Below are positions 16,673 through 26,467 of a stretch of 64,000 nt of DNA, piece by piece (the stretch's first letter is position 1; every line of letters starts with the position of its first letter). The stretch spans positions 62,001 through 126,000 of the forward strand of contig NZ_JYOO01000008.1 in NCBI RefSeq assembly GCF_000956595.1, read 5' to 3'. The notes under the pieces are model-generated. The model did no database searches, was not told the DNA's origin, and saw only the letters and a program-made list of their open reading frames with translations. The stretch is from Priestia aryabhattai B8W22. GTDB lineage: Bacteria > Bacillota > Bacilli > Bacillales > Bacillaceae_H. The translations under genes were made by a program, and so were the position numbers.

Positions 16673-16684
16673 TTATCATTCACC

Positions 16685-18388
16685 TCATTCATTTCTTGCC
16701 TTAACAGGTTTATAAACAGGCTGCCATACCGCTGCTTCTACAAGTTCAGTTACATTTTGTTCCGTAACAGTTGCTACGTTATCTTTTACAGCAGCACCGG
16801 CAACTGCCACAGCAACCGCCTTTGATACTTTTTGAAGATCTTTAATATTAGGAAGAAGCGTATCTCCTTTTGTATCTGTTTCTGCTATACGCGCTACTGC
16901 ATTGGCAGCTTCAGCAAACATAGATTCAGTAAACTTTTGAGCGCGAACCACAATTGCACCTAAACCAAGACCCGGAAACACAAATGCATTATTAGCCTGT
17001 CCGATTTCATAAGTGTGCCCGTTATATTCAACGGGTTCAAATGGACTTCCCGTTGCAATAAGGGCTTTTCCTTCCGTCCATTTTATAATATTTTCTGGAA
17101 CAGCTTCAGCAAGTTTGGTTGGGTTTGAAAGCGGCATGATAACAGGGCGCTCCACATGCTTTGCCATTTCTTTAATAATTTCTTCGCTAAAAGCATCCGT
17201 TACGCCTGACGTTCCAATTAAAATCGTTGGCTTCACTTGCTTGACAAGCTCCAATAGTGAAACTTTATTTTCATCGTCTTTTTCCCATTCTTTAATCTCT
17301 TCATTTTGACGAACGTAAGGCTGTTGAAAAGGAGCTAAATCTTCCATATCTTCCGTTAATAGACCTCTGTAATCATATGCCCAAAAACGATCATACGCTT
17401 CTTCTTCAGACAGCCCTTCAAGCATCATCGCACTATGAATACGATCAGCATTCCCAATTCCAGCAGATCCCGGTCCAAATACAACAACCCGCTGGTCTTT
17501 TAAAGGCGTACCTGTAATGCGCACCGCTGTTAAAACGGCTGCAAGAGTAATCACTCCCGTTCCTTGAATGTCATCATTAAACGTTAAAATTTTATCGCCG
17601 TATTCTTTCATAATGTGACGCGCGTTAATATTCCCAAGATCCTCCCAATGAAGAAGCGCTTTAGGAAACTTGGTCGTTATTTCTTTTACAAATTGAGCAA
17701 TAAAGCGATTATAGTCTTCTCCTTTTACTCGCTCATGACGATTTCCTAAATACAAAGGATCTTCAAGAAGCTTTTTGTTATTGGTCCCCATGTCAAGAAC
17801 AACAGGCAGTACGCGGCTTGGGTCAATTCCTGCTGCAGCTGTATAAACCGCTAACTTTCCAACTGCAATATTGATCCCTCCTACACCCCAGTCCCCAATT
17901 CCTAAAATACTTTCTGAATCCGTAACTACCAGCAAATCAATATCTTCGCTGTCGAGCCCTAAGTTTTCAATTGCCTCACTTAATCGATCGGCTTCATTTA
18001 CGGATAAATATAAGCCGTCAGGACGGTGGTATTCATGGCTGTATTCTTGAATGGATTGACCTACAGTAGGCGTATAAATAATGGGAAGCATTTCACTTAA
18101 ATGATCGGTTAATAAACGATAAAACAGCACGACGTTTCGATTATGCAGATCATTTAACGAATTATTTTTTTGAAGATCATTCGGTGCTTTTTTGAACTGC
18201 TCATATGCTCTTTTTGCCTGCTCTTCTAACGTTAAGACCGTTGGAGGAAGAAGTCCCTGCAGATGAAGCTCTTCTCTTTCTTCTTCAGTAAAAGCAGAAC
18301 CTTTATTTAAATAAGAAGTGGATAAAACCGATTTTCCTTTTAATGAAGTTGAAATTGAACCATCTTTTTCTACTTTATATGCTCTCAT
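16685..18388 (-). CDS. maeA: NAD-dependent malic enzyme
   Basis: Oxidatively decarboxylates malate to pyruvate and CO2 in the cytoplasm. The 567-residue protein is of the long SfcA/MaeA class: [18 protein letters not shown] near residue 100, [18 protein letters not shown] near residue 152, the divalent-metal region [18 protein letters not shown], the NAD site [14 protein letters not shown], and the last motif [12 protein letters not shown]. The frame opens at 18412, but the ATG at 18388 follows AAAGAGGTAAAAAC and matches the family start [10 protein letters not shown]. It forms an operon with the AEC permease. Confidence 0.94.
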   Translation of the reverse strand: MRAYKVEKDGSISTSLKGKSVLSTSYLNKGSAFTEEEREELHLQGLLPPTVLTLEEQAKRAYEQFKKAPNDLQKNNSLNDLHNRNVVLFYRLLTDHLSEMLPIIYTPTVGQSIQEYSHEYHRPDGLYLSVNEADRLSEAIENLGLDSEDIDLLVVTDSESILGIGDWGVGGINIAVGKLAVYTAAAGIDPSRVLPVVLDMGTNNKKLLEDPLYLGNRHERVKGEDYNRFIAQFVKEITTKFPKALLHWEDLGNINARHIMKEYGDKILTFNDDIQGTGVITLAAVLTAVRITGTPLKDQRVVVFGPGSAGIGNADRIHSAMMLEGLSEEEAYDRFWAYDYRGLLTEDMEDLAPFQQPYVRQNEEIKEWEKDDENKVSLLELVKQVKPTILIGTSGVTDAFSEEIIKEMAKHVERPVIMPLSNPTKLAEAVPENIIKWTEGKALIATGSPFEPVEYNGHTYEIGQANNAFVFPGLGLGAIVVRAQKFTESMFAEAANAVARIAETDTKGDTLLPNIKDLQKVSKAVAVAVAGAAVKDNVATVTEQNVTELVEAAVWQPVYKPVKARNE

Positions 18389-18563
18389 GTTTTTACCTCT
18401 TTTCTTGAACAATTAGATAGGGTTAGGTTCAGCAAAGAGATATATTTTTAACCATTTATTTTTAATGAAAACAAAAAAGAGATTGAGCCACAACTACATG
18501 AATCCAATCTAAAGACGAACAAACGGGATACTTGAAACTTACGTTCACTATCACAATGAAAAA

Positions 18564-18616
18564 ATCCGAACGAGTTTGATTCTCAACCAAGAATCTCGAT
18601 TCATCGTTCGGATTTC
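18564..18616 (-). terminator. Long hairpin terminator behind the M20 amidohydrolase
   Basis: AATCCGAACGA pairs with TCGTTCGGATT across about 33 bases that contain a second stem GATTCT / AGAATC. On the minus strand a T-run follows. A shorter relative of this hairpin is at 37060-37098. Confidence 0.75.
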
Positions 18617-18651
18617 CCTTCAACTACAATACGTTTTTCCCAACCTCGTTT

Positions 18652-20103
18652 TTATACCACGCTATAGTCTTCTTGTTTATTTTCTGAGTAATTAGGCGGC
18701 TGTATATGGGAAGGCACAAGACATTCATAGCTTTCTTCTTCTAGTCTACCCTCTAGCTCTTGTTTCGCTTGACTAATCAGCTCTTGATTTTCTATCATTT
18801 CAATCGCCGTAGCCGCGATGGCTTTTCCAGCCAATAACATCGCATTATGAGCATACTCCGTTTTCCCTTGAGCAACAGCTTGCCATGTATGAAACGGCGT
18901 AGCATAAGCCCATGTTGCCGTCACGCACTGTGCAGTGGGAACATTCCAGCTGACGTCTGCAACATCGGTCGATCCCGTCATAAACGAAACATTTTTAGAC
19001 ATAGGAGCAATTTGGTTGAAGACTGGGTGATTCGCTAAATTTTTGTCTAGCAGTGAACCGACTTGTTTTTTTGCTGCTTCTTTGTCTTCGGCGGATGTAG
19101 ACTCGTAAATAGCTTTGGCAAAGGCCATGTCTTCTTGTTTAATTTCAGGTAAATTTATCTTCAGCATTTGCTTATGCATCAGCTGCTCCATTGTTTGATT
19201 TGGAATCAGATTTGCGCAGGCGCCTTGAATTTCCTGTTCCATTTGTGTTTCAGTCATCAAAGCTGCTCCCTTTGCAATTTTCACAACGCGTTCAAAAAGT
19301 TCTTTTACTTGAGATGGCTTCGGAGCACGAATTAAGTACATCACTTCCGCTTCTGCTTGAACAACATTAGGAGAGATCCCTCCGCTGTTTGTAATCGCAT
19401 AGTGTACCCGCGCTTCGTCTATCATGTGCTCACGCATATAATTCACGCCAATATTCATTAACTCTACAGCGTCTAAAGCGCTTCTTCCAAGGTGAGGACT
19501 AGCAGCTGCATGACTGCTTCTTCCTTTAAATTTAAAAGTTGCTTGCATAACCGCATTCGATGACGTATGCATGACACCATTAACGGTAGCCGGATGCCAC
19601 GAAAACGCGATGTCTACATCTTGAAAAAATCCTTCTCGTACCATATACGTCTTTCCGTATCCACTTTCTTCAGCTGGACATCCATAGTATCGAACGGTCC
19701 CCGGAACATTTTTTTCTTTTAAATATTCTTTTACAGCAAGCGCAGCTGCTAGTGAGCCTACGCCAAGTAAGTTATGTCCACACCCGTGGCCATTTCCATT
19801 TTTTTTGACTGGATCTGCTACTGCACACTTATCTTTTTGACTCAGCCCGGTAAGCGCATCATATTCACCGAGAATAGCGATAATCGGATAACCATGCCCG
19901 TAACTTCCAACAAAACCTGTTTCAAGGTTAGCAATATGTGTACGAAGCGTAAACTCTTCTTTTTCTAACATGTCGCAAATCAGCTGTGCCGACTTATACT
20001 CTTCAAACCTTGTTTCTGCATATTCCCATATTTGATCACTGATTTGAGTCAGCTCGTTTCGCTTTTTTTCAATAAGTTGTTCGACTTCTTTGATAATATC
20101 CAT
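18652..20103 (-). CDS. M20 amidohydrolase, AbgB-like (aminobenzoyl-glutamate utilisation type)
   Basis: Zinc-dependent amide hydrolase of the M20D group. In the 483-residue protein ILGEYDALTG near residue 76, GHGCGHNLLGVGSLAAA near residue 103 (metal-binding Cys/His), YGCPAEESGYGKTYM (catalytic Glu pair near 143) and FSWHPATVNG are visible, followed by a dimerisation domain beginning near residue 190. It lies 24 bases behind the MFS permease gene and is divergent from a GAF/PucR-type regulator, so it is probably an inducible system that imports and cleaves an N-acylated amino acid or p-aminobenzoyl-glutamate. The substrate is not decided by sequence. Confidence 0.86.
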   Translation of the reverse strand: MDIIKEVEQLIEKKRNELTQISDQIWEYAETRFEEYKSAQLICDMLEKEEFTLRTHIANLETGFVGSYGHGYPIIAILGEYDALTGLSQKDKCAVADPVKKNGNGHGCGHNLLGVGSLAAALAVKEYLKEKNVPGTVRYYGCPAEESGYGKTYMVREGFFQDVDIAFSWHPATVNGVMHTSSNAVMQATFKFKGRSSHAAASPHLGRSALDAVELMNIGVNYMREHMIDEARVHYAITNSGGISPNVVQAEAEVMYLIRAPKPSQVKELFERVVKIAKGAALMTETQMEQEIQGACANLIPNQTMEQLMHKQMLKINLPEIKQEDMAFAKAIYESTSAEDKEAAKKQVGSLLDKNLANHPVFNQIAPMSKNVSFMTGSTDVADVSWNVPTAQCVTATWAYATPFHTWQAVAQGKTEYAHNAMLLAGKAIAATAIEMIENQELISQAKQELEGRLEEESYECLVPSHIQPPNYSENKQEDYSVV

Positions 20104-20127
20104 GAGACACTCTCCTTTTTCCCCTTA

Positions 20128-21351
20128 TTATTTAACAGCATTTTGTGCGTCAACTAACACTTTTGCAGGTCGAATCGAAAATAACGAAATAGCACAGACA
20201 AGAGCGCAGATAATTAATAAAGCAAATGCTGCATTATACGACCCGCCAAACGATTGTACTAAAAAACCAATAAGCATCGGTGTTAATACGCCGGCTGCTT
20301 GAGCCCCTGTATTAATAAACCCATTTGCTGAACCGACCACTGATTCAGGCAACATTTTTAAAGGAGCTGAAGCGATTAAAATTACATTAAACGAAAACAG
20401 TAAAGTCACTGCGCTTTGAAAAACGATAAACATGCCTACACTAGGTGAAATAGCCATTAAGCAAAGAAAAACGCCCATCAGTAAACCAAAAACCGCTGCT
20501 ATCGTCTTGTCTTTTCCATCTGGAAGCTTGTCTAAAACAAAACCGCTAACAAACATCCCAATAATACCTACAAATGCAGGGATAGCGGAAAGAAAACCGA
20601 TGTCCGTTAAATTTAAATGTCGTACTTCGGCTAGATATGTAGGCATCCACGACATGAGCCCCCAGTTAATAGCGTAAATACTGAAATATGCAATAAATAA
20701 ATTCCAAATCATCGGGGTTCTGATAATTTCTTTTAATGTCATCTGCTTAGCAGGAATAGCAGAAGCCTCTCTCTTTTCCCCCTGCTGCTTTTCTTTTAGT
20801 AAAAAAACAAACAGAACTGTAATAACGAGCCCGATGGCTCCTATGATATAAAAGATACTTCTCCAGCTTATCGTTTGCATCAGCTGCGTCGCCAGAATCG
20901 GTGTGACCACACCCATGATCGTACCTGACGATAACAAAAAGGACATGGCTCTACTGCGTTCTTGCTGAGGAAACCACCCTGCGATTCCTTTTGACGCAGA
21001 TGGAAAATAGCTCCCTTCCCCTAATCCAAATAAAAAGCGAATGATAATAATAGAAGCAAAAGACCAGGCCATTCCGGTAAAAACCGTAAACAAAGACCAT
21101 AAAAGCACGGCAATTGTAATAACTTTTTTAAATCCAAAGCGGTCTGCTAGCCACCCACCAGGTATTTGCATCAGCGCGTATCCTGCAAAGAAACTGCTTA
21201 AGATGATGCCTGTAGAAGAGGCATTAAGGTGTAAATCTTTTGAGATATCTAAAATAGCGTAATTAATAATAAAACGATCTAAGTTCCCAAGCGACCAGCC
21301 TAAAAATAATAAAAATAAAATGACGTATTTCCAGTTCATTCTTGCTAGCAT
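20128..21351 (-). CDS. MFS transporter, anion:cation symporter (ACS) type
   Basis: About 407 residues with twelve hydrophobic segments. The GGWLADRFGFKK loop after helix 2 is the major-facilitator signature, and NLDRFIINYAI with FGLGEGSYFPSASKGIAGWFP are typical of the ACS subfamily that carries organic anions such as hexuronates, tartrate and phthalate. The frame starts at 21363, directly against AAAGGAG, so the ATG at 21351 with a 12-base spacing is chosen. It is the first gene of the unit with the M20 hydrolase and presumably imports its substrate. Confidence 0.85.
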   Translation of the reverse strand: MLARMNWKYVILFLLFLGWSLGNLDRFIINYAILDISKDLHLNASSTGIILSSFFAGYALMQIPGGWLADRFGFKKVITIAVLLWSLFTVFTGMAWSFASIIIIRFLFGLGEGSYFPSASKGIAGWFPQQERSRAMSFLLSSGTIMGVVTPILATQLMQTISWRSIFYIIGAIGLVITVLFVFLLKEKQQGEKREASAIPAKQMTLKEIIRTPMIWNLFIAYFSIYAINWGLMSWMPTYLAEVRHLNLTDIGFLSAIPAFVGIIGMFVSGFVLDKLPDGKDKTIAAVFGLLMGVFLCLMAISPSVGMFIVFQSAVTLLFSFNVILIASAPLKMLPESVVGSANGFINTGAQAAGVLTPMLIGFLVQSFGGSYNAAFALLIICALVCAISLFSIRPAKVLVDAQNAVK

Positions 21352-21396
21352 AAATGCACTCATCTCCTTTTCATTCCATTTAATGTAATGTTTTGT

Positions 21397-21412
21397 AACA
21401 AATCAATTTGTT
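21397..21412. promoter_or_regulatory. Palindromic operator candidate between divergent genes
   Basis: Perfect inverted repeat AACAAAT-CA-ATTTGTT, 45 bases upstream of the MFS start and 108 bases upstream of the regulator. Position in a short divergent region makes it a candidate site for the PucR-type regulator. Confidence 0.5.
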
Positions 21413-21519
21413 ATATAAATATTAAAAAATTCTGACTATTTTTCAATGTGCATTTCTATATAATAAGAACTATAACTATGTATTTTTTTACATTAAGTAG
21501 TCTATAAGGGGTTGTTAAC

Positions 21520-23598
21520 ATGAGTGATTTATTAGCTAATATGAAAGGTTATCTTACATCTGTTATAAAAAACAGTTCGTATCAAATTTGGGCAAGTATT
21601 GATTCTGCAAATTTCAACATGATTTTTTCCAGTTCTTCATGCTCATCTCTGCTTTATGCTCCTCCCACTAGCCTACATAACGGCAGTGATTCCATTCAAA
21701 AGCATATCGCATATGAAGAGTTCGAAGAAATTTACTTATCTTTTCCAAATCGCTATGCGTTTGTTGTTCGCATATTTGCTAGGCATCACTGGACACCACA
21801 ACAAATAAAAGAGCTATCCGCTAACTTTTCTTCTTACATGCTGCAAAAAAAGCTCGAGCGGCATGAGCACATTTTGAACGTACTTATGAAAAGCATTAAG
21901 GAAATCTCGCTTTTACAAGACTCTGACTATCTATTAACAAGAATTCTGGAAAATGCTCTTTCAGTTATTTCTGTTGCGGATATGGGCGTGCTGTGGATGT
22001 TTGATTCTTCTACACAATTTCTTTTGCCTCGGGCCTGGTCCGGGGGGCCAAATAATGAAATTCAAAACATGAAAATGAAAGTGGGCGAAGGAATTATCGG
22101 AAAGACATTTCAGCATAATAAAAGCTATATGTATACGGAAATAGCGGATATATTACGCGATTCTTCTACTATGACTGACGATAATATTCACTATCTTAAT
22201 CAGTCCTATACGTTTACAAACATTCAATCTATTATTTCTGTCCCAATTTGCATGGAGGAACAAACGGTATGCGTACTCATTATTTATCAAAACGGTACAA
22301 CCCCTCTTTTAAATGAAGAGGATAAAGAATTGTTAGAAAGCTTTTCCGATCAAGTTTCGATTGCTCTCTTAAACTCAGCGCTTTTTGAAGATGTAAAAAA
22401 ACAAAATGAACTTTTAATACGCCGCGATCAAATTCATCGCACATTCATGAACGTTTCCCTTCAAAGTAAAGGAATTGAACCGATACTTACCGAATTACGC
22501 CGAATGGTTACATCTCCCGTCACCATTGTAGATTTTGTTGATAATAAGACCTATGGCTTCTTGAAATCCCTTGATATAGACACAAAAACAGCTGAATTTC
22601 ACACGCATTTTCTTTTACATACAAAGGCTTGCTTTTATACTATTGATTCACACAACCAGAAGCACAGCGTCTACATTCAACCGATACACGGCATTGATAC
22701 ACTCTTAGGGTTAGTTATTCTGCAGGCAAATCAAGGAGATCTTTCCTCTCTAGATCAAGTGGCACTCGAACAAAGCAGCTCTGTTATTGCACTAGAAATG
22801 CTGAAAAAACAAACGTTAGTCGATTTATTTTACAAGCGAACGCATGAACTATTTAGTGAATACTTATCATGTTATGACACCACTTTACTGTATCAAAAAG
22901 CAAACGAGCTAAACATTGATACAAAAAAACATACTCTAGTCGCTCTTATTACGATTCGTTCACAAGCTGACCTGCAGCTCTTAAACTTACATCTTCATCG
23001 CCTTGTATCTGACATCAAATCGGTTTTCACTTCAAAAGCGCCGGTCGTATACGGATTCGACACGAAAGTAACCATTGTATTTACGCTTGATCCTTATGAA
23101 GAACATCATGCTATTATCAAACAATTAAAGGATTTACTCTCAAAATGGCGTTACTACAATGAATGTCATGTAAAAATAGGGATTGGAAGTCGTTATTCTA
23201 ACTTTACCCAAATAGGAAAAAGTTATCGCGAAGCTGAAAAAGCTATCTCTTACCTTCTGTCTCAGCAGCAAGATGGATGCATGTTGTATGAGGAAATAGG
23301 AATTAACCGGTTATTTATTAATCAATCGAAAGAAGAAGTAAAAACCTTTATTGATGAAGTATTTGTCCCTCTTAAAAACAATCATTTGAATGATGAACCT
23401 TTAGAACAAACGCTAGAAGCGTATTTTGATAACAACCGCTCTGCTTCACTTACAGCTAAGCAGCTTCATATTCACGTTAATACACTCTATCAGCGGTTGA
23501 AGAAAATCGAAGATAAAATGAACATATCATTTACAAATAGTGAACATCTATTAAAAGTGCAGCTAGCATGCTATTTGAAAAAATTTCACTACAGCTAA
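21520..23598 (+). CDS. GAF-domain transcriptional regulator with PucR/CdaR-type C-terminal HTH
   Basis: 692-residue regulator. An N-terminal 110 residues without a clear family is followed by a GAF domain (about 130-285; VGEGIIGKTFQHNKSYMYTE, ISVPICMEE), a second ligand-binding-like region, a GGDEF-like degenerate CdaR domain (about 460-600; IGIGSRYSNFTQIGKSYREAEKA) and the helix-turn-helix near 655 (SASLTAKQLHIHVNTLYQRLKKIE). Such proteins activate genes for organic acid or aromatic compound use. It is divergent from the MFS/M20 unit and probably controls it. The start follows GGGG six to eight bases upstream. Effector unknown. Confidence 0.87.
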   Translation: MSDLLANMKGYLTSVIKNSSYQIWASIDSANFNMIFSSSSCSSLLYAPPTSLHNGSDSIQKHIAYEEFEEIYLSFPNRYAFVVRIFARHHWTPQQIKELSANFSSYMLQKKLERHEHILNVLMKSIKEISLLQDSDYLLTRILENALSVISVADMGVLWMFDSSTQFLLPRAWSGGPNNEIQNMKMKVGEGIIGKTFQHNKSYMYTEIADILRDSSTMTDDNIHYLNQSYTFTNIQSIISVPICMEEQTVCVLIIYQNGTTPLLNEEDKELLESFSDQVSIALLNSALFEDVKKQNELLIRRDQIHRTFMNVSLQSKGIEPILTELRRMVTSPVTIVDFVDNKTYGFLKSLDIDTKTAEFHTHFLLHTKACFYTIDSHNQKHSVYIQPIHGIDTLLGLVILQANQGDLSSLDQVALEQSSSVIALEMLKKQTLVDLFYKRTHELFSEYLSCYDTTLLYQKANELNIDTKKHTLVALITIRSQADLQLLNLHLHRLVSDIKSVFTSKAPVVYGFDTKVTIVFTLDPYEEHHAIIKQLKDLLSKWRYYNECHVKIGIGSRYSNFTQIGKSYREAEKAISYLLSQQQDGCMLYEEIGINRLFINQSKEEVKTFIDEVFVPLKNNHLNDEPLEQTLEAYFDNNRSASLTAKQLHIHVNTLYQRLKKIEDKMNISFTNSEHLLKVQLACYLKKFHYS

Positions 23599-23632
23599 AA
23601 AACCGATTCTTATTTTTAAGAATCGGTTTTCT
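23596..23632 (+). terminator. Bidirectional intrinsic terminator
   Basis: AACCGATTCTTA / TAAGAATCGGTT with A and T runs. It ends both the regulator gene and the converging bsd cluster, overlapping the last codons of the yclD-like gene. Confidence 0.85.
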
Positions 23633-24086
23633 CAGTAGAAAGAACAGCCTTAATTGATTGCTTCCAGCGGCTCAGTACCTCTTTGGAATAATGAAGCTGA
23701 AATTGAATGCCAGATGTTAAAACTGCATATTTTGCGTAATCTTCTTTAACAGCGGCTACTTCTCCCGTAAATAACTCATAGCCTGATAACACAGGAGCTT
23801 CTTTTTTCAGCCAAAATTTAATGTAATAAGCTTTTCCTTCAACAACTAATGTAACGGTTGCCTTATGATTCTGTATCATGTTTGTTGAAGACGTGGTATC
23901 TTTCCATACTAACAGCTTGACGCGTGAAGAGCTAATAGCTACCAGCTCTCCTGCGCTAATCATTGCTACATGAGGAAAACCTTCGGATGTCACTGTAGAT
24001 AGCAGCATCGCATCATGCTGTTTTCTTTCTAAGTTTTTTCCATTTAAAAATACGCGCACGGCTTTTGGCAGCTCTGCTTTATTCAT
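23616..24086 (-). CDS. yclD: YclD-like pyridoxamine 5'-phosphate oxidase-fold protein
   Basis: About 156 residues with the split-barrel fold of flavin/PNPOx-type proteins: ALLSTVTSEGFPHVAMIS-like start of the barrel (here MLLSTVTSEGFPHVA), VKLLVWKDTTSSTNMI and KATVTLVVEG. It is the last gene of the bsdBCD-yclD cluster, the same order as in B. subtilis. Function is unproven; a flavin-related accessory role is suggested by linkage to the prenyl-FMN decarboxylase. The frame starts at a GTG (24098), but AAAGGTGG is eight bases from the ATG at 24086. Confidence 0.85.
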   Translation of the reverse strand: MNKAELPKAVRVFLNGKNLERKQHDAMLLSTVTSEGFPHVAMISAGELVAISSSRVKLLVWKDTTSSTNMIQNHKATVTLVVEGKAYYIKFWLKKEAPVLSGYELFTGEVAAVKEDYAKYAVLTSGIQFQLHYSKEVLSRWKQSIKAVLSTEKTDS

Positions 24087-24107
24087 TTTACTTACCACCT
24101 TTGCTGA

Positions 24108-24332
24108 TTAAGATCGGGGTGGCACAGGAGGCATGTGCGTTGCCAGCGGTACGGCTTTTGGATTAACTTTAAATGGTCGAGGGTATTTTTCAGGATTGGT
24201 GATCGTCTCAGGTTCAGAAGAACGCCAGGTAAACAAACACACGTTGCATAAGTAAATCTCCCAGGCTCCTTCAACTGGTGATTTAGATACTAAGTTCGCT
24301 TGTTTGGCTTCACATCTTGGACAAGTATACAT
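24108..24332 (-). CDS. bsdD: Phenolic acid decarboxylase subunit D
   Basis: 74-residue small subunit. The N-terminal CPRCEAKQANLV and, about 25 residues later, LCNVCLFTWRSSEPETI give two CxxC pairs of a zinc ribbon. The C-terminal part is Pro-rich. In B. subtilis BsdD is needed together with BsdB and BsdC for hydroxyarylic acid decarboxylation; its exact role is not known. It lies 16 bases behind bsdC and is followed by yclD. RBS AAGGAGGAATCGAC upstream of the ATG. Confidence 0.92.
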   Translation of the reverse strand: MYTCPRCEAKQANLVSKSPVEGAWEIYLCNVCLFTWRSSEPETITNPEKYPRPFKVNPKAVPLATHMPPVPPRS

Positions 24333-24348
24333 GTCGATTCCTCCTTGT

Positions 24349-25770
24349 TTATTTTTGCATCATATTCGTTAAGATTTTTTCCCATTTTTCAGTTTCAAGT
24401 GGTGTATCTAAAGGCTGAGAATAGTGGCCTCTTGTTTCAGGTGCAATTGGTGTTGTAGCATCTAAGATCATTTTATCTGTAATACCAGCCGGCTCAGATC
24501 CTGGATCAAGTGGCAGAACTGAGAGATTAGGCACGGTTATAACATCATGTTTTGGGTGCATTTTTGTCGATAGCGCCCACATGACTTGCGGTAAATTAAA
24601 CGGATCCACATCTTCGTCTACTACAATAACTAACTTGCAATATCCTAATCCATGCGGCGTAGTCAACGCCCTCATACCAACCGCCTTAGCAAATCCTCCG
24701 TATCGGCTTTTCGTTGAAATGATAGCAACGAGACCATGAGTATACATCGCATTCACAGCTTCAATCTCTTCAGGATATGCTTCTTTGAGCTGCTGATATA
24801 AAGGAACGCTTGTATTGATTCCAATTAAATAATCTGTTTCTGTCCAAGGCATACCGATATATAAACTTTCAAAAATAGGATCTTTGCGATGGTATACACG
24901 ATTGATTTTGATAACAGGCATGCTTCTGCCACCGGAGTAATGACCTGTAAATTCACCAAAAGGACCTTCATACTCACGTTCACCAGCTAAAATTTCTCCC
25001 TCTAAAATCACTTCTGCTCCCCAAGGTACATCTAAATCAGAAAGCTGAGACTTCACAATTCTGTAAGGCTCACCTTGAATAGCTCCTGCCATTTCATACT
25101 CTGATTGATCGTAATGAAGCGGCGTAGCAGCTGCTGTGACAATTGCGGGTTCACATCCTAAAGCAATTGATATAGGGAGGTTTTCACCTTTTTCTTCGGC
25201 TTGTTTCAAGTGAATGGCAATATCATGCTGTGGCACAGGTTGAATGCCTAGACGGTCTTTTCCTTTGACCTGCATACGATATATACCTACGTTTTGTTTA
25301 CCGAAATGCGCCTTATCATGCTGATCACGAGAAATAACGCACGCTTTATCTAGATAATAGCCTCCGTCTCCTTGATTCAAGCGAAACAATGGCAAAAGGT
25401 CGAATAAGTTAATATCATCTTTAATTTCACACTCATGAAATGGCGCTGTTTCTTCTCTTTTCACTTTAACAGGAAATTTTTCATATCTCCGAGCAAACTC
25501 AAAGAACTGTTCTTTTACAGGAGTTGACTTAGGCAGTCCCATCATTAATGCGTGATTTGACCAGGAACCCATTACGTTTAGAGCTACCTTTGCGTTGTTA
25601 TATCCATAAATATTTGTAAATAATAATCCCGGCGTTTGGTCTCCTAAATTACTGATGGCTTGACCTGCTGAACCTAAATCTGGATCTGGCTGCACTTCCT
25701 CTGTAATCGTCAGCAGCTGCCCTTCTTTATGTAGCGTATCAAGGAAATCTCTAAAGTCTTTATAAGCCAT
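24349..25770 (-). CDS. bsdC: UbiD-family non-oxidative hydroxyarylic (phenolic) acid decarboxylase subunit C
   Basis: Decarboxylates 4-hydroxybenzoate, vanillate and similar aromatic acids using prenylated FMN. The 473-residue length is right for UbiD. Visible are RDFLDTLHKEGQL at the N-terminus, the ILEGEILAGEREYEGPFGEFTG segment with the conserved Glu-x-Glu-type catalytic region, RSMPVIKINRVYHRKDPIF and a C-terminal MILDATTP stretch. It lies two bases from bsdB, so the two are coupled, and it needs BsdB for its cofactor. Cytoplasmic. Confidence 0.94.
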   Translation of the reverse strand: MAYKDFRDFLDTLHKEGQLLTITEEVQPDPDLGSAGQAISNLGDQTPGLLFTNIYGYNNAKVALNVMGSWSNHALMMGLPKSTPVKEQFFEFARRYEKFPVKVKREETAPFHECEIKDDINLFDLLPLFRLNQGDGGYYLDKACVISRDQHDKAHFGKQNVGIYRMQVKGKDRLGIQPVPQHDIAIHLKQAEEKGENLPISIALGCEPAIVTAAATPLHYDQSEYEMAGAIQGEPYRIVKSQLSDLDVPWGAEVILEGEILAGEREYEGPFGEFTGHYSGGRSMPVIKINRVYHRKDPIFESLYIGMPWTETDYLIGINTSVPLYQQLKEAYPEEIEAVNAMYTHGLVAIISTKSRYGGFAKAVGMRALTTPHGLGYCKLVIVVDEDVDPFNLPQVMWALSTKMHPKHDVITVPNLSVLPLDPGSEPAGITDKMILDATTPIAPETRGHYSQPLDTPLETEKWEKILTNMMQK

Positions 25771-25772
25771 GT

Positions 25773-26354
25773 TTATTTTCCTCCTTGTGATAAATGTTTA
25801 ATTCCATTCCATCTTTTTGCCTCAGGAAGCTCAATTCCTAATTGATCTAACGTTCGAACAGCAATATGGGTAACAATATCATCAATTGTCTCAGGTTTGT
25901 TATAAAAAGCTGGCATAGGAGGTACAAGGATAGCACCCATTTTTGAAAGATCCAGCATGTTTTCTAAATGAATCGTATTCAAAGGCGTTTCTCGAGGAAG
26001 TAGCACCAGTGGCTTTCTTTCTTTTAGCATCACATCTGCCGTTCTCGCTATTAAGTTGTCTGCTAACCCCACTCGAATAGATGCTAATGTTTTCATGCTG
26101 CAAGGACTAACAATCATTCCATCTATACGAAAAGAACCGCTCGAAATTTTTGCCGCTTGGTCTTGATATGAATAGCAATAATCTGCTAGCGCTTCTACTT
26201 GCTGAACGCTATACGGTGTTTCCAGCTTAATTGTGGCATGAGCCCAAGGCGACATGACTAAATGCGTTTCAACAGAAGCCTTCTTCAAAAGCTCTAAAAT
26301 TCGAATACCTAAAATAGCTCCCGTGGCTCCTGTGATTCCTACAGCTATTTTCAT
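25773..26354 (-). CDS. bsdB: UbiX-family flavin prenyltransferase BsdB
   Basis: Makes the prenylated FMN cofactor for BsdC from FMN and dimethylallyl phosphate. 193 residues, typical of UbiX/Pad1: GITGATGAILGIRILE at the N-terminus, VVSPCSMKTLAS-like segment (here IVSPCSMKTLASIRVG), LIARTADVMLKERKPLVLLPRETPLN (phosphate and prenyl site) and the last helix. The ATG follows GAGAGGAGA. First gene of the cluster, divergent from the LysR gene at 26468. Confidence 0.94.
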   Translation of the reverse strand: MKIAVGITGATGAILGIRILELLKKASVETHLVMSPWAHATIKLETPYSVQQVEALADYCYSYQDQAAKISSGSFRIDGMIVSPCSMKTLASIRVGLADNLIARTADVMLKERKPLVLLPRETPLNTIHLENMLDLSKMGAILVPPMPAFYNKPETIDDIVTHIAVRTLDQLGIELPEAKRWNGIKHLSQGGK

Positions 26355-26467
26355 TTCTCTTTCTCCTCTCTCTTTTGGTTACACATTTAACTTTACACTC
26401 ATTTTCCATACAATTAAAATATTGATAAAATATATAATAATACCTTTAAAGTATGGAGTTGAATACA

